A DNA stretch of 44,671 bases from Paenibacillus maysiensis (GCF_000520815.1 NZ_ASRY01000313.1:1-44671), one strand, 5' to 3'; shown: positions 1 through 9,426, numbered from the stretch's first letter. Translations and numbers: made by a program. Notes: generated by a model not told the origin, from the letters alone.

Positions 1-60
1 CAAGGCTAATACCGACAGGGAGACCCCGGTTCCAATAATCAAATGGGCTCTTCCCATCAT
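1..60 (-). CDS. N-terminus of a small membrane protein, possibly DUF457-type (partial)
   Basis: Twenty codons of an open frame leave the window at its left edge, starting with the tandem ATG codons at 55-60. The peptide begins MMGRAHLIIGTG and then turns hydrophobic. Starts of the form MMGR-x-H followed by a membrane segment are seen in the DUF457 (YdjM-like) membrane-bound metal-dependent hydrolases, but twenty residues cannot prove it. An AAAGGATG-like ribosome binding site lies about 11 bases upstream. Confidence 0.4.
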   Translation of the reverse strand, partial: MMGRAHLIIGTGVSLSVLAL

Positions 61-217
61 GATGCATAACATCCTTTCGTTGCAGCATACAACAGAGTTC
101 GACATCACTCTATTTGAATCAGCATGATTCGATTGTATACGACAAACAAAAAGAGAACAATAGTTCGCTTATTATATTTAAAGGATATCGTTCAAAAGTC
201 CCGGTTAAAAATTCGCC

Positions 218-1369
218 TTACAGTATTTTTTGGAACAGCGCGATAACTTCTTCTTTGGTCGGCTGAAACGGATTACCAGGCGCACACGCATCTTTCATCG
301 CATTGTCGGCTAACAGATTAAGATCCGGGTCCGTTACCCCCAGCTCAGATAAGCGTTTCGGGATTCCAACCTCCTGCGCCAGTCCGCGGATGGCATCCAC
401 GACAAATTCAGCGCACTCCTCGTCAGTTCGCCCTCTGACCGAGAATCCGATCGCTTGAGCGATCGGTCTGAATTTACGGGGAACATGCTGCGCATTGGCC
501 TCCTGCACATAGGGCAACAGCATTGCATTACATACCCCATGCGGAAGGTTATACACACCGCCAAGCTGATGTGCCATCGCATGTACATATCCCAACCCCG
601 CATTGTTGAAGGCCAGCCCTCCCAGAAAAACAGCATATACAAGCTTTTCTCTTGCTTCGATATTTTGACCGTTCTCCACAGCTTCTGGCAAATAACGGAA
701 TATCAGCTCGACAGCGGCCAAGGCAGTGGCATCTGTCACCGGATAAGCACCTGGTGTAACCAGTGCCTCAATCGCATGAGTAAGCGCATCCATACCTGTT
801 GCAGCAGTTAATTCAGCCGGCTTACCCACCATTAATTCGGGGTCATTTACGGAGATGCAAGCCAGACTATTTTTATCAACCATGACCATTTTAACCTTAC
901 GCTTCTCATCTGTAATGACATAGTTTATGGTGACCTCACTGGAAGTTCCCGCCGTTGTATTCACCGCCACAATTGGAACGGACGGTCGTTTGGATTTGTG
1001 AACACCTTCATATTCTGAAATATGTCCTCCATTGGTGACAATGATGCCAATAGCTTTGGCAGCATCCTGAGGCGACCCACCGCCTACCGAGATGAGAACA
1101 TCACATTCGTTATCCTGAAATACCTTGACCCCTTCGTGAACATTGTCACAGGTAGGGTTAGGCTGTACTCCGTCATACACGATATATGGAACTTCATGCT
1201 GCTCCAAAACAGCAACAACCCGGTCGGTAATCCCATTTCGACGCAGCCATTTATCTGTCACGATAAGCGCTTTCATAAATCCTTTCTCTTGCAGCATCGG
1301 TCCCAGATCCCCAAGACATCCAATCCCCATCAAGTTTACTGGCGGTGCATAAAAGACGTTCGTTCCCAT
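218..1369 (-). CDS. Iron-containing alcohol dehydrogenase
   Basis: A 383-residue group III (iron-activated) alcohol dehydrogenase, cytoplasmic, interconverting alcohols and aldehydes with NAD(P)H. Visible marks are the dinucleotide-binding turn GGGSPQDAAKAIG near residue 90, TTAGTSSE near residue 140, and metal ligands in the segments DALTHAIEA, GYVHAMAHQLGG and LPHGVCNAMLLP. Length equals the family norm (about 383). The frame opens 13 codons earlier, but GGGAGGGG seven bases before the ATG at 1369 supports the shorter form. It resembles 1,2-propanediol/butanol dehydrogenases (FucO or YugJ type); the substrate cannot be told. It stands alone, divergent from the expansin gene. Confidence 0.9.
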   Translation of the reverse strand: MGTNVFYAPPVNLMGIGCLGDLGPMLQEKGFMKALIVTDKWLRRNGITDRVVAVLEQHEVPYIVYDGVQPNPTCDNVHEGVKVFQDNECDVLISVGGGSPQDAAKAIGIIVTNGGHISEYEGVHKSKRPSVPIVAVNTTAGTSSEVTINYVITDEKRKVKMVMVDKNSLACISVNDPELMVGKPAELTAATGMDALTHAIEALVTPGAYPVTDATALAAVELIFRYLPEAVENGQNIEAREKLVYAVFLGGLAFNNAGLGYVHAMAHQLGGVYNLPHGVCNAMLLPYVQEANAQHVPRKFRPIAQAIGFSVRGRTDEECAEFVVDAIRGLAQEVGIPKRLSELGVTDPDLNLLADNAMKDACAPGNPFQPTKEEVIALFQKIL

Positions 1370-1652
1370 GCGTAAACCCCTCCCTTGTGCTTTTCGTTCT
1401 CCAATCATCCCTGCTCTCTGATATTAAGCTCCATCTTCCTGATCCTACCATCTGACCGAGCAAACGTCTGCGAAAAAAAGCACAGTTCAATCATTCCCAT
1501 AAAAACACGCAATAAGGTCTAGAAGCATGTTGAAAAATATTTACAAAATTTTCTTCTTGCCTCAAAAGCCTATTGTATTATTTGAAATATTATGTAATAT
1601 AGTGTTTATATTTAATATATGAATCTATTAAATGAACAAGGAGGAAATAATT

Positions 1653-2366
1653 ATGAAAAAGAGTTCTTCGTTTCGCAAGTTCAAAACGGTTGGGCTGGCA
1701 TCATTGCTAAGTCTTGTTTTGTTCGCTCTCCCCGCTTCAGCTGCTTGGAATGATACATACACAGGGTACGCCACCTATACCGGATCTGGCTACTCAGGAG
1801 GAGCATTACTACTTGATCCCATCCCTTCCGATGCCAAAATTACGGCTCTTAACCCTACACAACTGAATTATAACGGGATCAAAGCCGCATTGGCAGGAGC
1901 ATATCTGGAAGTACAAGGCCCCAAAGGCAAAACAACCGTCTACGTAACCGATATTTATCCTGAAGCTCCAAGTGGTGCGCTCGACCTGTCCCCGAATGCC
2001 TTTAACCAAATTGGCAACCAAATTGATGGAACAATCAATATCTCATGGAAAGTCGTCAAGGCTCCAGTTACTGGCAACGTCTCCTACCGCATTAAAGAAG
2101 GCAGCAGTCAATATTGGGCAGCCATTCAGGTACGCAATCATAAATATCCCGTTTTGAAGCTGGAGGTCCAACAAAACGGTCAATGGATCAATCTTGAAAA
2201 ACAGGACTACAACCACTTTTTGGGGACTAATTTAGGAAAACAGCCTCTAAAAATCCGAATTACGGACATTCGCGGGGTTGTGCTGAACGATACAATCCCG
2301 GCTTTGCCCGAAGAGGGCTCAGGCGGAGCCTATATCGTGAAAGGTAATGTGCAGTTCCCTGACTGA
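1653..2366 (+). CDS. yoaJ: Secreted expansin (EXLX1/YoaJ family)
   Basis: A 237-residue secreted expansin that loosens plant cell walls without hydrolysis. A signal peptide (KKSSSFRKFK, hydrophobic core, cleavage after PASA) precedes the D1 six-stranded barrel and the D2 cellulose-binding domain. Diagnostic stretches shared with B. subtilis EXLX1 are GYATYTGSGYSGGA, LLDPIPSD, GPKGKTTVYVTD (with the essential Asp), GALDLSPNAF and YRIKEGSS, plus aromatic residues in D2 (YWAAIQVRNHKYP). The ATG at 1653 is chosen over an upstream ATG at 1632 because AAGGAGGAAAT lies just before it. The upstream DNA is very AT-rich. A TTGTAT/TAATAT promoter pair near 1575-1602 is possible but weak. Suits a root-associated organism. 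Confidence 0.95.
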   Translation: MKKSSSFRKFKTVGLASLLSLVLFALPASAAWNDTYTGYATYTGSGYSGGALLLDPIPSDAKITALNPTQLNYNGIKAALAGAYLEVQGPKGKTTVYVTDIYPEAPSGALDLSPNAFNQIGNQIDGTINISWKVVKAPVTGNVSYRIKEGSSQYWAAIQVRNHKYPVLKLEVQQNGQWINLEKQDYNHFLGTNLGKQPLKIRITDIRGVVLNDTIPALPEEGSGGAYIVKGNVQFPD

Positions 2367-2639
2367 TTGTAGATATCTCCCTACAGCTTGAACCCCGTCA
2401 GGTACAAATAGCTGCATACAACCGATGCTGTCCACTTGGGACAAGCTTTATGTAATCCCCAGGCTGGGAATCGACGCAAGCGATTTTGCGTGTCAGGTTC
2501 CTGGCCTTTTTACGAGAAAGTCATTATTTTTCATAAAAAATTGGTTTGTTCACTGTCCTGTTCACAGGAAGGCACGTATAATGAATACATAATTAGGGTT
2601 TATTTTGGCTATATGCACATAGACAGGAGACCTGCCCAC

Positions 2640-4901
2640 ATGAGCAATTTCAAAAAGCATCACAAGCTTCACAGCAAATTGCTGATCAGTATCACGTTAT
2701 GTATTACGCTGACGTTGCTGGTATCTACCACGGTGTATTATTTTTATTATATTCGGGTGGAGAAGGAGCAGGCATTCGAAGCTAATCACAGTAGCCTGGC
2801 ACTGAGAAGCAGAGAGGTCATTAACATGACATCCATTGCCCAATCGTTGGCCTTCCAAATGTACCGCAGCAGCACCCTGTCCAAGTTGTTGTATTATACC
2901 AAACCCAATGTATATGATGTAACCGCTTCCATGTCTGAGCTGAACAATTATCTCAATTCTATGCCGTACATTGAATCCATCTATGTGTATAATCCGAAAA
3001 GCGACACCTTCTACATTTCATCCTTACGGGGGCAAAACGGGTTATACAGCAAAAGTGAACTGGCTGACACGGATATTATACGCGTGCTGGACCATTATCA
3101 GGATTATAAGCCATTTACACCTATTCCACGCACCTATCCGCTGCTGTCTGCGTCTGACTCCGTTGCCGGAGCAGATCAAGCCAGCACAGACATTGCCGCC
3201 TATACGTATTTATGCTACGACGCAATCAACTCGAACGAAGCGATGAATTCGGCTGTGATCGTCAATGTATCTGCGACCTGGATGAACAAGGAAATGGCCA
3301 CGAATCCGGCATCAGGCGGAGCGGCTTATATTTTGGACGATCAAGGTAGACTTTTATCCGGCGCGACACTGGCAGACGAATCTTTGAACGAAAAAGAACA
3401 GCTATGGCTGCATACCCGAGTCAAAAAACAGGAAACAGGATATTTTGTAGAAAATTTTCACGGTAAAAGATCACTCATTTCTTATACCTCCCAGGACGGA
3501 CTGGGTTGGCAGTATATTAGTGTCACCCCATATGAAAGCGTTATTAAAATGGCGAGTGTTATTCGTAATGCGATGCTGCTGATTGCCGTTGTCATTGCAT
3601 TGGCAGGGTTTGTGGCTTCCTGGCTACTGTCCAGAATGCTGTATACCCCCATTGGGCAGATTGTTGTCCATATGAATTCACTCGAATCAGAAAAACGAAA
3701 CAGCATGTATACGATCCGGCAAAACATTTTACGGAATATTATTCGAGGAGTCCATTTGCTTCCTGCTGGAGAGGAACCGGAGCGGTTGCGTGAGCTTGGA
3801 ATTACATTCCAGTTCGATAAAGACTATCGACTGGTGCTGCTACGAATAGATGAATATGCTCGGTGGCAAAGTGAACGCGGTCCTGACCTGTTGCCCTATA
3901 AGTTCGCTATGATGAATATCGCTTCTGAAATATGCGGGCAGACGTACCAGGTGGAAGCCGTTGATATCGACGAAGACAGCATCCTATTGATGCTCAACAT
4001 TCTTGATCCTGCGGAGCATACAGATACCGTACTGCTGGAAACCTTATTGCGCCAGATACGCGAAGCTTGCCTTGAATACTTGAAGCTGAGTATATCTCTG
4101 ACCTATAGCGCCATCGCAAGCCAGCCGGAACGACTACATCTGTTGTATCGTCAGGTACAGGAATCGTCCATGCACCGATTTTTTCAAGGGCACGGCTGTA
4201 TTATTGATGCGCAGAACACCATTGACGCAAATACTCAAAATGCTTACGTATATCCGTCGGATAAGGAGAAAAAATTGCTAGACACGCTGTTATCTGGTCA
4301 TACGGAGGAAGCTCATGGCATGTTCAAGGACTTGCTGATGCATATGGAGAAATATTCGTTTTCCATCGTGCAGGTAGCCATATCTCGGCTGATGATGAGT
4401 GTGAATCATGCCATTCAGCATATGAGTGAACGTAATGGATTTGCTCCCGAATCTATACCTGAATTGCCATCCACGGATCAGTTGGAGACGGCCCAGGAGC
4501 TTATCGAACAATATCAATTGCTCTTTGATCATGTCCGTTCCAGCCTATTGGAAAAACGAAACACGAAACAAGAGCGGCTGGTACGGCAAATTAATGAGCG
4601 AATAGAGCAAGCCTATGCTGATTCGGATTTTTGCCTCAACCAGATCGCTGAAGAGCTGGATATGTCGCCGATTTATGTCAGTAGGCTATACAAGCAACAA
4701 ACCATGTCTACCATCGTAGATGTCATTCAACAGCTACGCATTCGCAAAGCCTGCGAGCTGCTGGAGCAAACCGACTGGTCGGTAGCTGACGTGGCAGAAC
4801 AAACCGGATTTGCGAGCAGCTCTTATTTTCACCGTATGTTCAAGCGTAGCTTGGGCGTGACGCCGACAGATTTTCGCCGTTCTAAAGCAAATGCGCAGTA
4901 A
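2640..4901 (+). CDS. Membrane-anchored AraC-type transcriptional regulator with extracellular sensor
   Basis: A 753-residue one-component regulator. Residues 12-35 form a first membrane helix (LLISITLCITLTLLVSTT). An extracellular sensor region of roughly 250 residues follows, then a second helix near 305-325 (NAMLLIAVVIALAGFVASWLL), a linker, and a C-terminal AraC double helix-turn-helix starting near INERIEQAYADSDFCLNQIA and ending VADVAEQTGFASSSYFHRMFK. The frame opens at 2436, but AGGAGA before ATG 2640 and the start of the membrane helix favour this start. TATAAT at 2577 may be its -10. Paenibacillus often pairs such YesN-like regulators with LplABC-type importers; here the importer lies convergently downstream, so control of 5225-8789 is an inference. 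Confidence 0.88.
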   Translation: MSNFKKHHKLHSKLLISITLCITLTLLVSTTVYYFYYIRVEKEQAFEANHSSLALRSREVINMTSIAQSLAFQMYRSSTLSKLLYYTKPNVYDVTASMSELNNYLNSMPYIESIYVYNPKSDTFYISSLRGQNGLYSKSELADTDIIRVLDHYQDYKPFTPIPRTYPLLSASDSVAGADQASTDIAAYTYLCYDAINSNEAMNSAVIVNVSATWMNKEMATNPASGGAAYILDDQGRLLSGATLADESLNEKEQLWLHTRVKKQETGYFVENFHGKRSLISYTSQDGLGWQYISVTPYESVIKMASVIRNAMLLIAVVIALAGFVASWLLSRMLYTPIGQIVVHMNSLESEKRNSMYTIRQNILRNIIRGVHLLPAGEEPERLRELGITFQFDKDYRLVLLRIDEYARWQSERGPDLLPYKFAMMNIASEICGQTYQVEAVDIDEDSILLMLNILDPAEHTDTVLLETLLRQIREACLEYLKLSISLTYSAIASQPERLHLLYRQVQESSMHRFFQGHGCIIDAQNTIDANTQNAYVYPSDKEKKLLDTLLSGHTEEAHGMFKDLLMHMEKYSFSIVQVAISRLMMSVNHAIQHMSERNGFAPESIPELPSTDQLETAQELIEQYQLLFDHVRSSLLEKRNTKQERLVRQINERIEQAYADSDFCLNQIAEELDMSPIYVSRLYKQQTMSTIVDVIQQLRIRKACELLEQTDWSVADVAEQTGFASSSYFHRMFKRSLGVTPTDFRRSKANAQ

Positions 4902-4937
4902 GTAGGGCGATAGTTAGATGCCTTATGCGATCACTCC

Positions 4938-5054
4938 GAGGACGGAACGTTGCTCCCATCGCTGTTGTCTCCGGATTTTTTGAATTTTCCCTTAGCGGTA
5001 TAAATTCGGAGACAAAGGCGACCGCTAACGCTTGTACGCAATCGTTCCGTCCTC
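4938..5054. repeat. Intergenic element with three pairs of inverted repeats, two of them interlocked
   Basis: This 117-base element in the gap between the regulator and the importer (4902-5224) has three perfect arm pairs: GAGGACGGAACG (4938-4949) with 5043-5054; TTGTCTCCG (4965-4973) with 5007-5015; TTAGCGGT (4992-4999) with 5021-5028. The outer pair encloses everything, while the two inner pairs cross (order B C B' C'), as in an RNA pseudoknot or a mobile palindromic element. No convincing gene lies inside. It may be a dispersed REP/MITE-like unit. Confidence 0.7.
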
Positions 5055-5147
5055 TCCGCTACTTTCAGCGGTTTACTCCACTTCTCAAAGACAAACACTT
5101 CCCATCACCACCGTCTTCGTTAATGCCATTAAAAATAGACTGACATT

Positions 5148-5190
5148 AAAAAACAAGCCTCCAACTTCCTGGAGACTTGCTTTTTCTTTT
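5148..5190. terminator. Bidirectional terminator between convergent genes
   Basis: CAAG-C-CTCCA (5154-5163) pairs with TGGAG-A-CTTG (5170-5179) around a six-base loop, with one C-A mismatch. A T-run follows on the plus strand (CTTTTTCTTTT) and an A-run precedes it (AAAAAA), so it can end transcripts from both sides. Confidence 0.8.
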
Positions 5191-5224
5191 TATCCAACTG
5201 TTAAAATCTCTTTGCCTTGCCCAA

Positions 5225-6766
5225 TTACTTGATGCCCTTCTCCTTGACGTAGGCTTCCCATTGTTTTGTATATTCGGTTTGGATTTTCTCCAGGCCAGCC
5301 TGGTTCGCCTTCTGCAAGAAGGTCTCCAGACCTTGATCTACGTTGTCGATCAGTCCAGCCTGGAGCGGATAGAGATATTGCTTTTCTACTTGCTCCAGAG
5401 CGGCTTTTTCAGCCTGATAGGTCGTGTAATCCTCGGCAAAGCCGGTAAACAGGTCAGGCTTTTGGATTTTATCCAGCTCTGCGAAAATCTTCTTCACACG
5501 GTCAAAGCCTGAATCAAACAGCATGTATTCCGGGTTACGCCATGCCCAGCTATTCATGCCTTCCCGTGAGAATCCGTTGGAACTGCCGCTACCGATCATT
5601 TGATAGTAACCGTCTTTGACTTCATAGTTTTTGCCCTCAATACCGTATTGCGTGAGCAGGTTATAGCGTTTGTCCGTGACAAGCTTTTCATAAAAGGCTA
5701 ATGCGCGTGCAGGGTTAGGACTGCTTTTGGGAATCGCAAAGCCGTTATGAATCGGATGCACTGGAGTTGCAAATCCCGTCGTCAGCGGGAACGGATAGTA
5801 ATCCAGCTTCCAGTCCGGGTGAGACGCTTTGAGCTTAATCACCATGTCATTAAAACGGGTCGGATTGTCACCGAAAATACTCGCTGCTTTACCGGAAGTT
5901 ACCTGATCCTGAAGCGTATCCTTTACGTTCAATACGTTTTTAGGGATAAATCCTTTGTCGGCCCAGCGTTTGTAGGTGCTCAGCTCTTCTTTTTGCTCAT
6001 CTGAACCCCAATATTTATAAACCTCTGTCGGTTTCTCATATTTAATACCAATGCCGTAAGGCAGTGCACCCACGCTCTTCGTCACCAATTCGGAATAACG
6101 GTCATGCAGGTTCCCTTTGATATCACTGTTCAGGGAGATGGGTTTCATGCTAGTCTCATGCTGACGAATGCCATCCAAATAAGCCTCGTAGCTCTTCATA
6201 TCAGTAGGCTTAGGCAAGTTGTATTTCTCACGTAAATCCTCGCGCCATACAAATCCGTTTGTAACGTATTCCTTGTATGTGCCAGGCACGGTGTAGATTT
6301 TGCCTCCGATTTTAACGCCATCCCACATCTCCTGAGGCACAAATTTTTGCAAGGCAGGTGCCGCCTTCGGCAGCAGATCATCAAGTGGCAAGAATGCGCC
6401 TTTCTTGGCATACGCCTGATACTGCGTCCAGTCTGCGGTAAAGATCAGGTCAATCGGCTGGCCGGAAGACAACAGCAGCTTATACTTCTGATCCCAGTCC
6501 GTCCACGTCGTATAGTTAAATTTGACGGTGGCATTCAAATCTTTTTCCGCCAATTTATTGATTTCAGTCTCAATAGCAGGTAAATCCTTCGGAGCATCAC
6601 CCAGCATATAAAATTGCAGTTGTACCTTTTGGGTTTTATCGTCCTCTCCGCTTGCCTTTTGTGCACTGTTTCCGCTACCGCCTCCACATCCGGCTAATAA
6701 CGCCATGATAACCATAACTGCAATCAGGATGGACATGCGTTGCTTTCTTTTCTTTGTAAATGTCAT
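5225..6766 (-). CDS. Carbohydrate ABC transporter substrate-binding lipoprotein (LplA/YtcQ-like)
   Basis: A 513-residue extracellular solute-binding protein anchored by lipid. It has a positively charged start (TFTKKRKQR), a hydrophobic stretch and the lipobox LLAGC (Cys27), then a Gly/Ser linker and a family 1-type sugar-binding fold. Recognisable pieces are FNYTTWTDWDQKYKLLLSSGQPIDLIF near residue 85 and NGFAIPKSSPNPARALAFYEKL near 345. AAAGGAGGATTCAC precedes the ATG. It is the last gene of the three-gene importer unit, after both permeases, with a 115-base gap that carries a cre-like site. Ligand unknown; oligosaccharide is likely by family. Confidence 0.9.
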   Translation of the reverse strand: MTFTKKRKQRMSILIAVMVIMALLAGCGGGSGNSAQKASGEDDKTQKVQLQFYMLGDAPKDLPAIETEINKLAEKDLNATVKFNYTTWTDWDQKYKLLLSSGQPIDLIFTADWTQYQAYAKKGAFLPLDDLLPKAAPALQKFVPQEMWDGVKIGGKIYTVPGTYKEYVTNGFVWREDLREKYNLPKPTDMKSYEAYLDGIRQHETSMKPISLNSDIKGNLHDRYSELVTKSVGALPYGIGIKYEKPTEVYKYWGSDEQKEELSTYKRWADKGFIPKNVLNVKDTLQDQVTSGKAASIFGDNPTRFNDMVIKLKASHPDWKLDYYPFPLTTGFATPVHPIHNGFAIPKSSPNPARALAFYEKLVTDKRYNLLTQYGIEGKNYEVKDGYYQMIGSGSSNGFSREGMNSWAWRNPEYMLFDSGFDRVKKIFAELDKIQKPDLFTGFAEDYTTYQAEKAALEQVEKQYLYPLQAGLIDNVDQGLETFLQKANQAGLEKIQTEYTKQWEAYVKEKGIK

Positions 6767-6800
6767 GTGAATCCTCCTTTTGAAGTGGTTGCTGGGTTTA

Positions 6801-6814
6801 ATAAAACGCTTACA
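6801..6814. promoter_or_regulatory. cre-like site upstream of the binding-protein gene
   Basis: On the minus strand this reads TGTAAGCGTTTTAT, matching 12 of 14 positions of the CcpA operator consensus TGWAANCGNTNWCA; the final CA is missing. It lies between the second permease gene and the binding-protein gene. Weak alone, but a better copy lies at the head of the operon. Confidence 0.35.
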
Positions 6815-6881
6815 ATGTATGTTGTCAAGAATGGCACAACGTCAGCACGTCATGCCTTCTTTAAACCAATGAGTGTCCACT

Positions 6882-7775
6882 TTAGCCTTTTACAGCACCA
6901 ATGGTCAAGCCCTTGACAAAATAACGCTGAACGAATGGATACAGCAGTAAAATGGGCCCGGTAACCACAATAGCCATTGCCATTTTGGTCGACTCGGTCG
7001 GCATGTCGTTGGATAGTGATACGCCAGTACCTGCCCCCATTTGAGCGATAAACTGCATCGAGTTGATTACATTATACAAATAATATTGCAACTGATATTT
7101 ATGTGGATCATTAATAAAGAGTGAAGATGAGAACCAGTCGTTCCAATATGCCAGGGCCAAAAACAGCCCTACAGTGGCGATGCCCGGAGTAGATAGAGGC
7201 AGCACAATCCGATAGTAGATTTTAAAATCACCTGCACCGTCAATTTTAGCGGACTCGAACAGTTCTTCCGGCATGGAGGAACGAATGAAGTTTTTCATCA
7301 AAATGATCAGAAACGGAGTCATTAATCCCGGGAAAATAAGCACCGTATACGTATCTAGCAATCCCAAATACTTCGTCAGCATAATGTACCAGGGTACTAA
7401 CCCGCCCCCGAACAACGTGGTAAAGTAAATATAGAATGAGAATGCGTTCCGGTATTTAAAATCTTTACGCGCCAGCACATATCCCGCCATCGTCATCAGG
7501 AACAGACCCAACGTCGTACCTACTACGGTTGTAAAAATGGTCACCCCGTACGCCCTCAGCACCTCTTCAGGAAAGGTGAACACCGTCCGGTATCCTTCCA
7601 GCGAAAATTCCTGTGGAATAAAATGATAGCCATCTCTGATAATCGACTCATTACTGGTCAATGATGCCGAAATAATAAGTAGAAAAGGCAGTAAACAAGC
7701 AATAGAAGCAATAACGATTACCGCATAAGAAATAATCCGAAAAATTCGGGTATAGACATCCTCTTTGATCGCCAT
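6882..7775 (-). CDS. Carbohydrate ABC transporter permease (LplC/YtcP-like)
   Basis: A 297-residue inner-membrane permease of the binding-protein-dependent family, with about six membrane helices (first at VIVIASIACLLPFLLIISA). The EAA loop that docks the ATPase is ELFESAKIDGAGDFKIYYRIVLPLSTP near residues 185-210. It ends with the subfamily-typical PFVQRYFVKGLTIGAVKG. AGGAGG lies before the ATG. It follows the LplB-like gene by 18 bases and partners with it as a heterodimeric channel. No ATPase gene is nearby, which is usual for this group because a shared MsmX-type ATPase serves many importers. Confidence 0.93.
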   Translation of the reverse strand: MAIKEDVYTRIFRIISYAVIVIASIACLLPFLLIISASLTSNESIIRDGYHFIPQEFSLEGYRTVFTFPEEVLRAYGVTIFTTVVGTTLGLFLMTMAGYVLARKDFKYRNAFSFYIYFTTLFGGGLVPWYIMLTKYLGLLDTYTVLIFPGLMTPFLIILMKNFIRSSMPEELFESAKIDGAGDFKIYYRIVLPLSTPGIATVGLFLALAYWNDWFSSSLFINDPHKYQLQYYLYNVINSMQFIAQMGAGTGVSLSNDMPTESTKMAMAIVVTGPILLLYPFVQRYFVKGLTIGAVKG

Positions 7776-7793
7776 CCGTTTGGGTCCTCCTTT

Positions 7794-8789
7794 CTAGAAC
7801 AAGGCATATTCGTCGTTCAACCTGCGAATGATGTAGTTCACGGTCATGATCAGCACGAAGCCGAACAAGGACTGGTACACGCCTGCTGCCGAAGCCATGC
7901 CCACATCAAAGGTTACTTTCAGCGAACGGTACACGTAAGTGTCCAAAATATCCGTTGTATTGTACAGCACCCCATTATTGCCGATTAATTGATAGAACAG
8001 GTCGAACTGTCCCTTCATAATACTGCCGAGCGCGAACAGCAGCAGCACGACAAACGTCGATTTGAGCATAGGCACGGTAATGTACCAGATCCGCTGAAAA
8101 ATGTTGGCCCCGTCCATTTTCGCTGCCTCATAATACTCGTCGCTAATGCCTGTAATGGCCGCCAGATAAATCACCATACTGTAGCCGAGATTTTTCCACA
8201 GGTAGAACAGGATAATCAGGAAAATCCATACCCACGGCTTGTTGTATACATCCACGCGTTCACCGCCAAATTGCAGCAGCAGCGTGTTTAGAAAACCGTT
8301 GTCATAATTAAATATGTTGTACACGATGACGCTTAGAATAACGAAAGAAACAAAATAAGGCAGGAACATCACAGATTGAGCTACCTTTTTAAAATAACGG
8401 CCACGCAGCTCATTCAGCAAAATCGCGCACACAATCGCCAGCACGTTGCCGAGTAAAATAAATGCTGCGTTGTATCCGATCGTATTCAATGTCAGTTTGG
8501 TCAGCGTGCCGGATTGCCATAAAAACTGAAAATTCTGGAGTCCGACGAACTTGGCATCGAACAAGCTGGTATTGAAGTCAAACTGGGTAAATGCATAATA
8601 GATACCCACCATAGGAATGTAAGAGTTAATGAAGAAAAAGATCAAGGTCGGCAGCAACATGAGAAATAATATCCGATTGCGGATCAGTTCATGGAAAAAT
8701 CCTTTTTTCCTGCCGCTTGCCAGCCTCCTCCCGTTCAGACGGGAATCTGTCGTGAGCATAGCGGAACTCTTAGGCACAGGCTGATTCAA
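7794..8789 (-). CDS. Carbohydrate ABC transporter permease (LplB-like)
   Basis: A 331-residue permease, first gene of the importer operon. The charged N-terminus (to about residue 33) leads into the first helix (ILFLMLLPTLIFFFINSYIP). The EAA loop is EYYEAAKMDGANIFQRIWYITVPMLKS near 215-240. It ends VNYIIRRLNDEYALF, typical of LplB proteins. The start taken is a TTG preceded by AGGGGAG nine bases away; an ATG eleven codons in is an alternative. A cre-like site lies about 75 bases upstream. Confidence 0.93.
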   Translation of the reverse strand: MNQPVPKSSAMLTTDSRLNGRRLASGRKKGFFHELIRNRILFLMLLPTLIFFFINSYIPMVGIYYAFTQFDFNTSLFDAKFVGLQNFQFLWQSGTLTKLTLNTIGYNAAFILLGNVLAIVCAILLNELRGRYFKKVAQSVMFLPYFVSFVILSVIVYNIFNYDNGFLNTLLLQFGGERVDVYNKPWVWIFLIILFYLWKNLGYSMVIYLAAITGISDEYYEAAKMDGANIFQRIWYITVPMLKSTFVVLLLFALGSIMKGQFDLFYQLIGNNGVLYNTTDILDTYVYRSLKVTFDVGMASAAGVYQSLFGFVLIMTVNYIIRRLNDEYALF

Positions 8790-8862
8790 TGTGAGTCACT
8801 CCCCTCTGTATACGTTACCGACAGCATGGTTTACAGCACCGCCGTTGTATGCCTTTATTTTA

Positions 8863-8876
8863 TGTAAGCGTATTCA
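8863..8876. promoter_or_regulatory. cre-like site at the head of the sugar-importer operon
   Basis: TGTAAGCGTATTCA matches 13 of 14 positions of the CcpA consensus TGWAANCGNTNWCA, the exception being A at position 10. It lies upstream of the first permease gene, where CcpA repression by preferred sugars would be expected. The rest of the gap (8790-8995) shows only short hairpins (GGCGTC/GACGCC near 8970) and no clear promoter. Confidence 0.55.
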
Positions 8877-8995
8877 AAATGAAAAGTGAAGCCTTGCATG
8901 CTTCATGAACAAAGGAGTGTACAGGGGGGTGAACAATTCGGATATTTGTGAAGTATTGTGTGATGTCAGGCGTCTGATCGACGCCCGAAACCCAC

Positions 8996-9343
8996 TTACA
9001 AAGCATAATTGAACGTTTGAGGCTGTCCTTCACTATCATGTAGCTCGAAGCGCAGTTCACCGTCATTTTTGTTCTGACCGATAAACTTAATACCATCTTC
9101 CCTGAATCCGTTCAGTTGCTCAGGAGCTAATTGAAGCAACTCATACACCAACAATGACTGGTGGGTTTTAAGATTAAATAATATTAAAAAGCCCTCATCA
9201 TTCGATCTGGCAAGAATAAATCCCTCGCCCATGCCTTCCACTGCAAAGCTGTCCTTCAATCGACCGGAAAGCTTCCCCATATTCCATGTTTCTTTTACAG
9301 AACCATTACCGTCAATCAGACGAACGGTCTGCCCATCGTTCAT
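8996..9343 (-). CDS. Hypothetical protein, probably a C-terminal remnant
   Basis: An open frame of 115 residues with no recognised family. Alternating patches such as TVRLIDGNGSVKETW and EGFILARSNDEGFLILFNLK look like beta strands of a propeller- or repeat-type protein. The same frame extends upstream without a start (SDLLVVKNGKAV) to a TAG near 9380, and no good ribosome binding site precedes the ATG. This suggests the end of a larger lost gene. It lies in a patch of degraded small genes. Confidence 0.4.
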   Translation of the reverse strand: MNDGQTVRLIDGNGSVKETWNMGKLSGRLKDSFAVEGMGEGFILARSNDEGFLILFNLKTHQSLLVYELLQLAPEQLNGFREDGIKFIGQNKNDGELRFELHDSEGQPQTFNYAL

Positions 9344-9426
9344 GACTGCTTTACCATTTTTTACGACAAGGAGATCGCTTTGTCTCTATTCTTTTTAATT
9401 TTACAGTTTATTGGAAGCGAATTTGC

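Noticed and set aside
455..811. Plus-strand frame of 118 codons inside the alcohol dehydrogenase gene
   Set aside because: Shadow of a well-conserved gene on the other strand; no ribosome binding site and odd composition.
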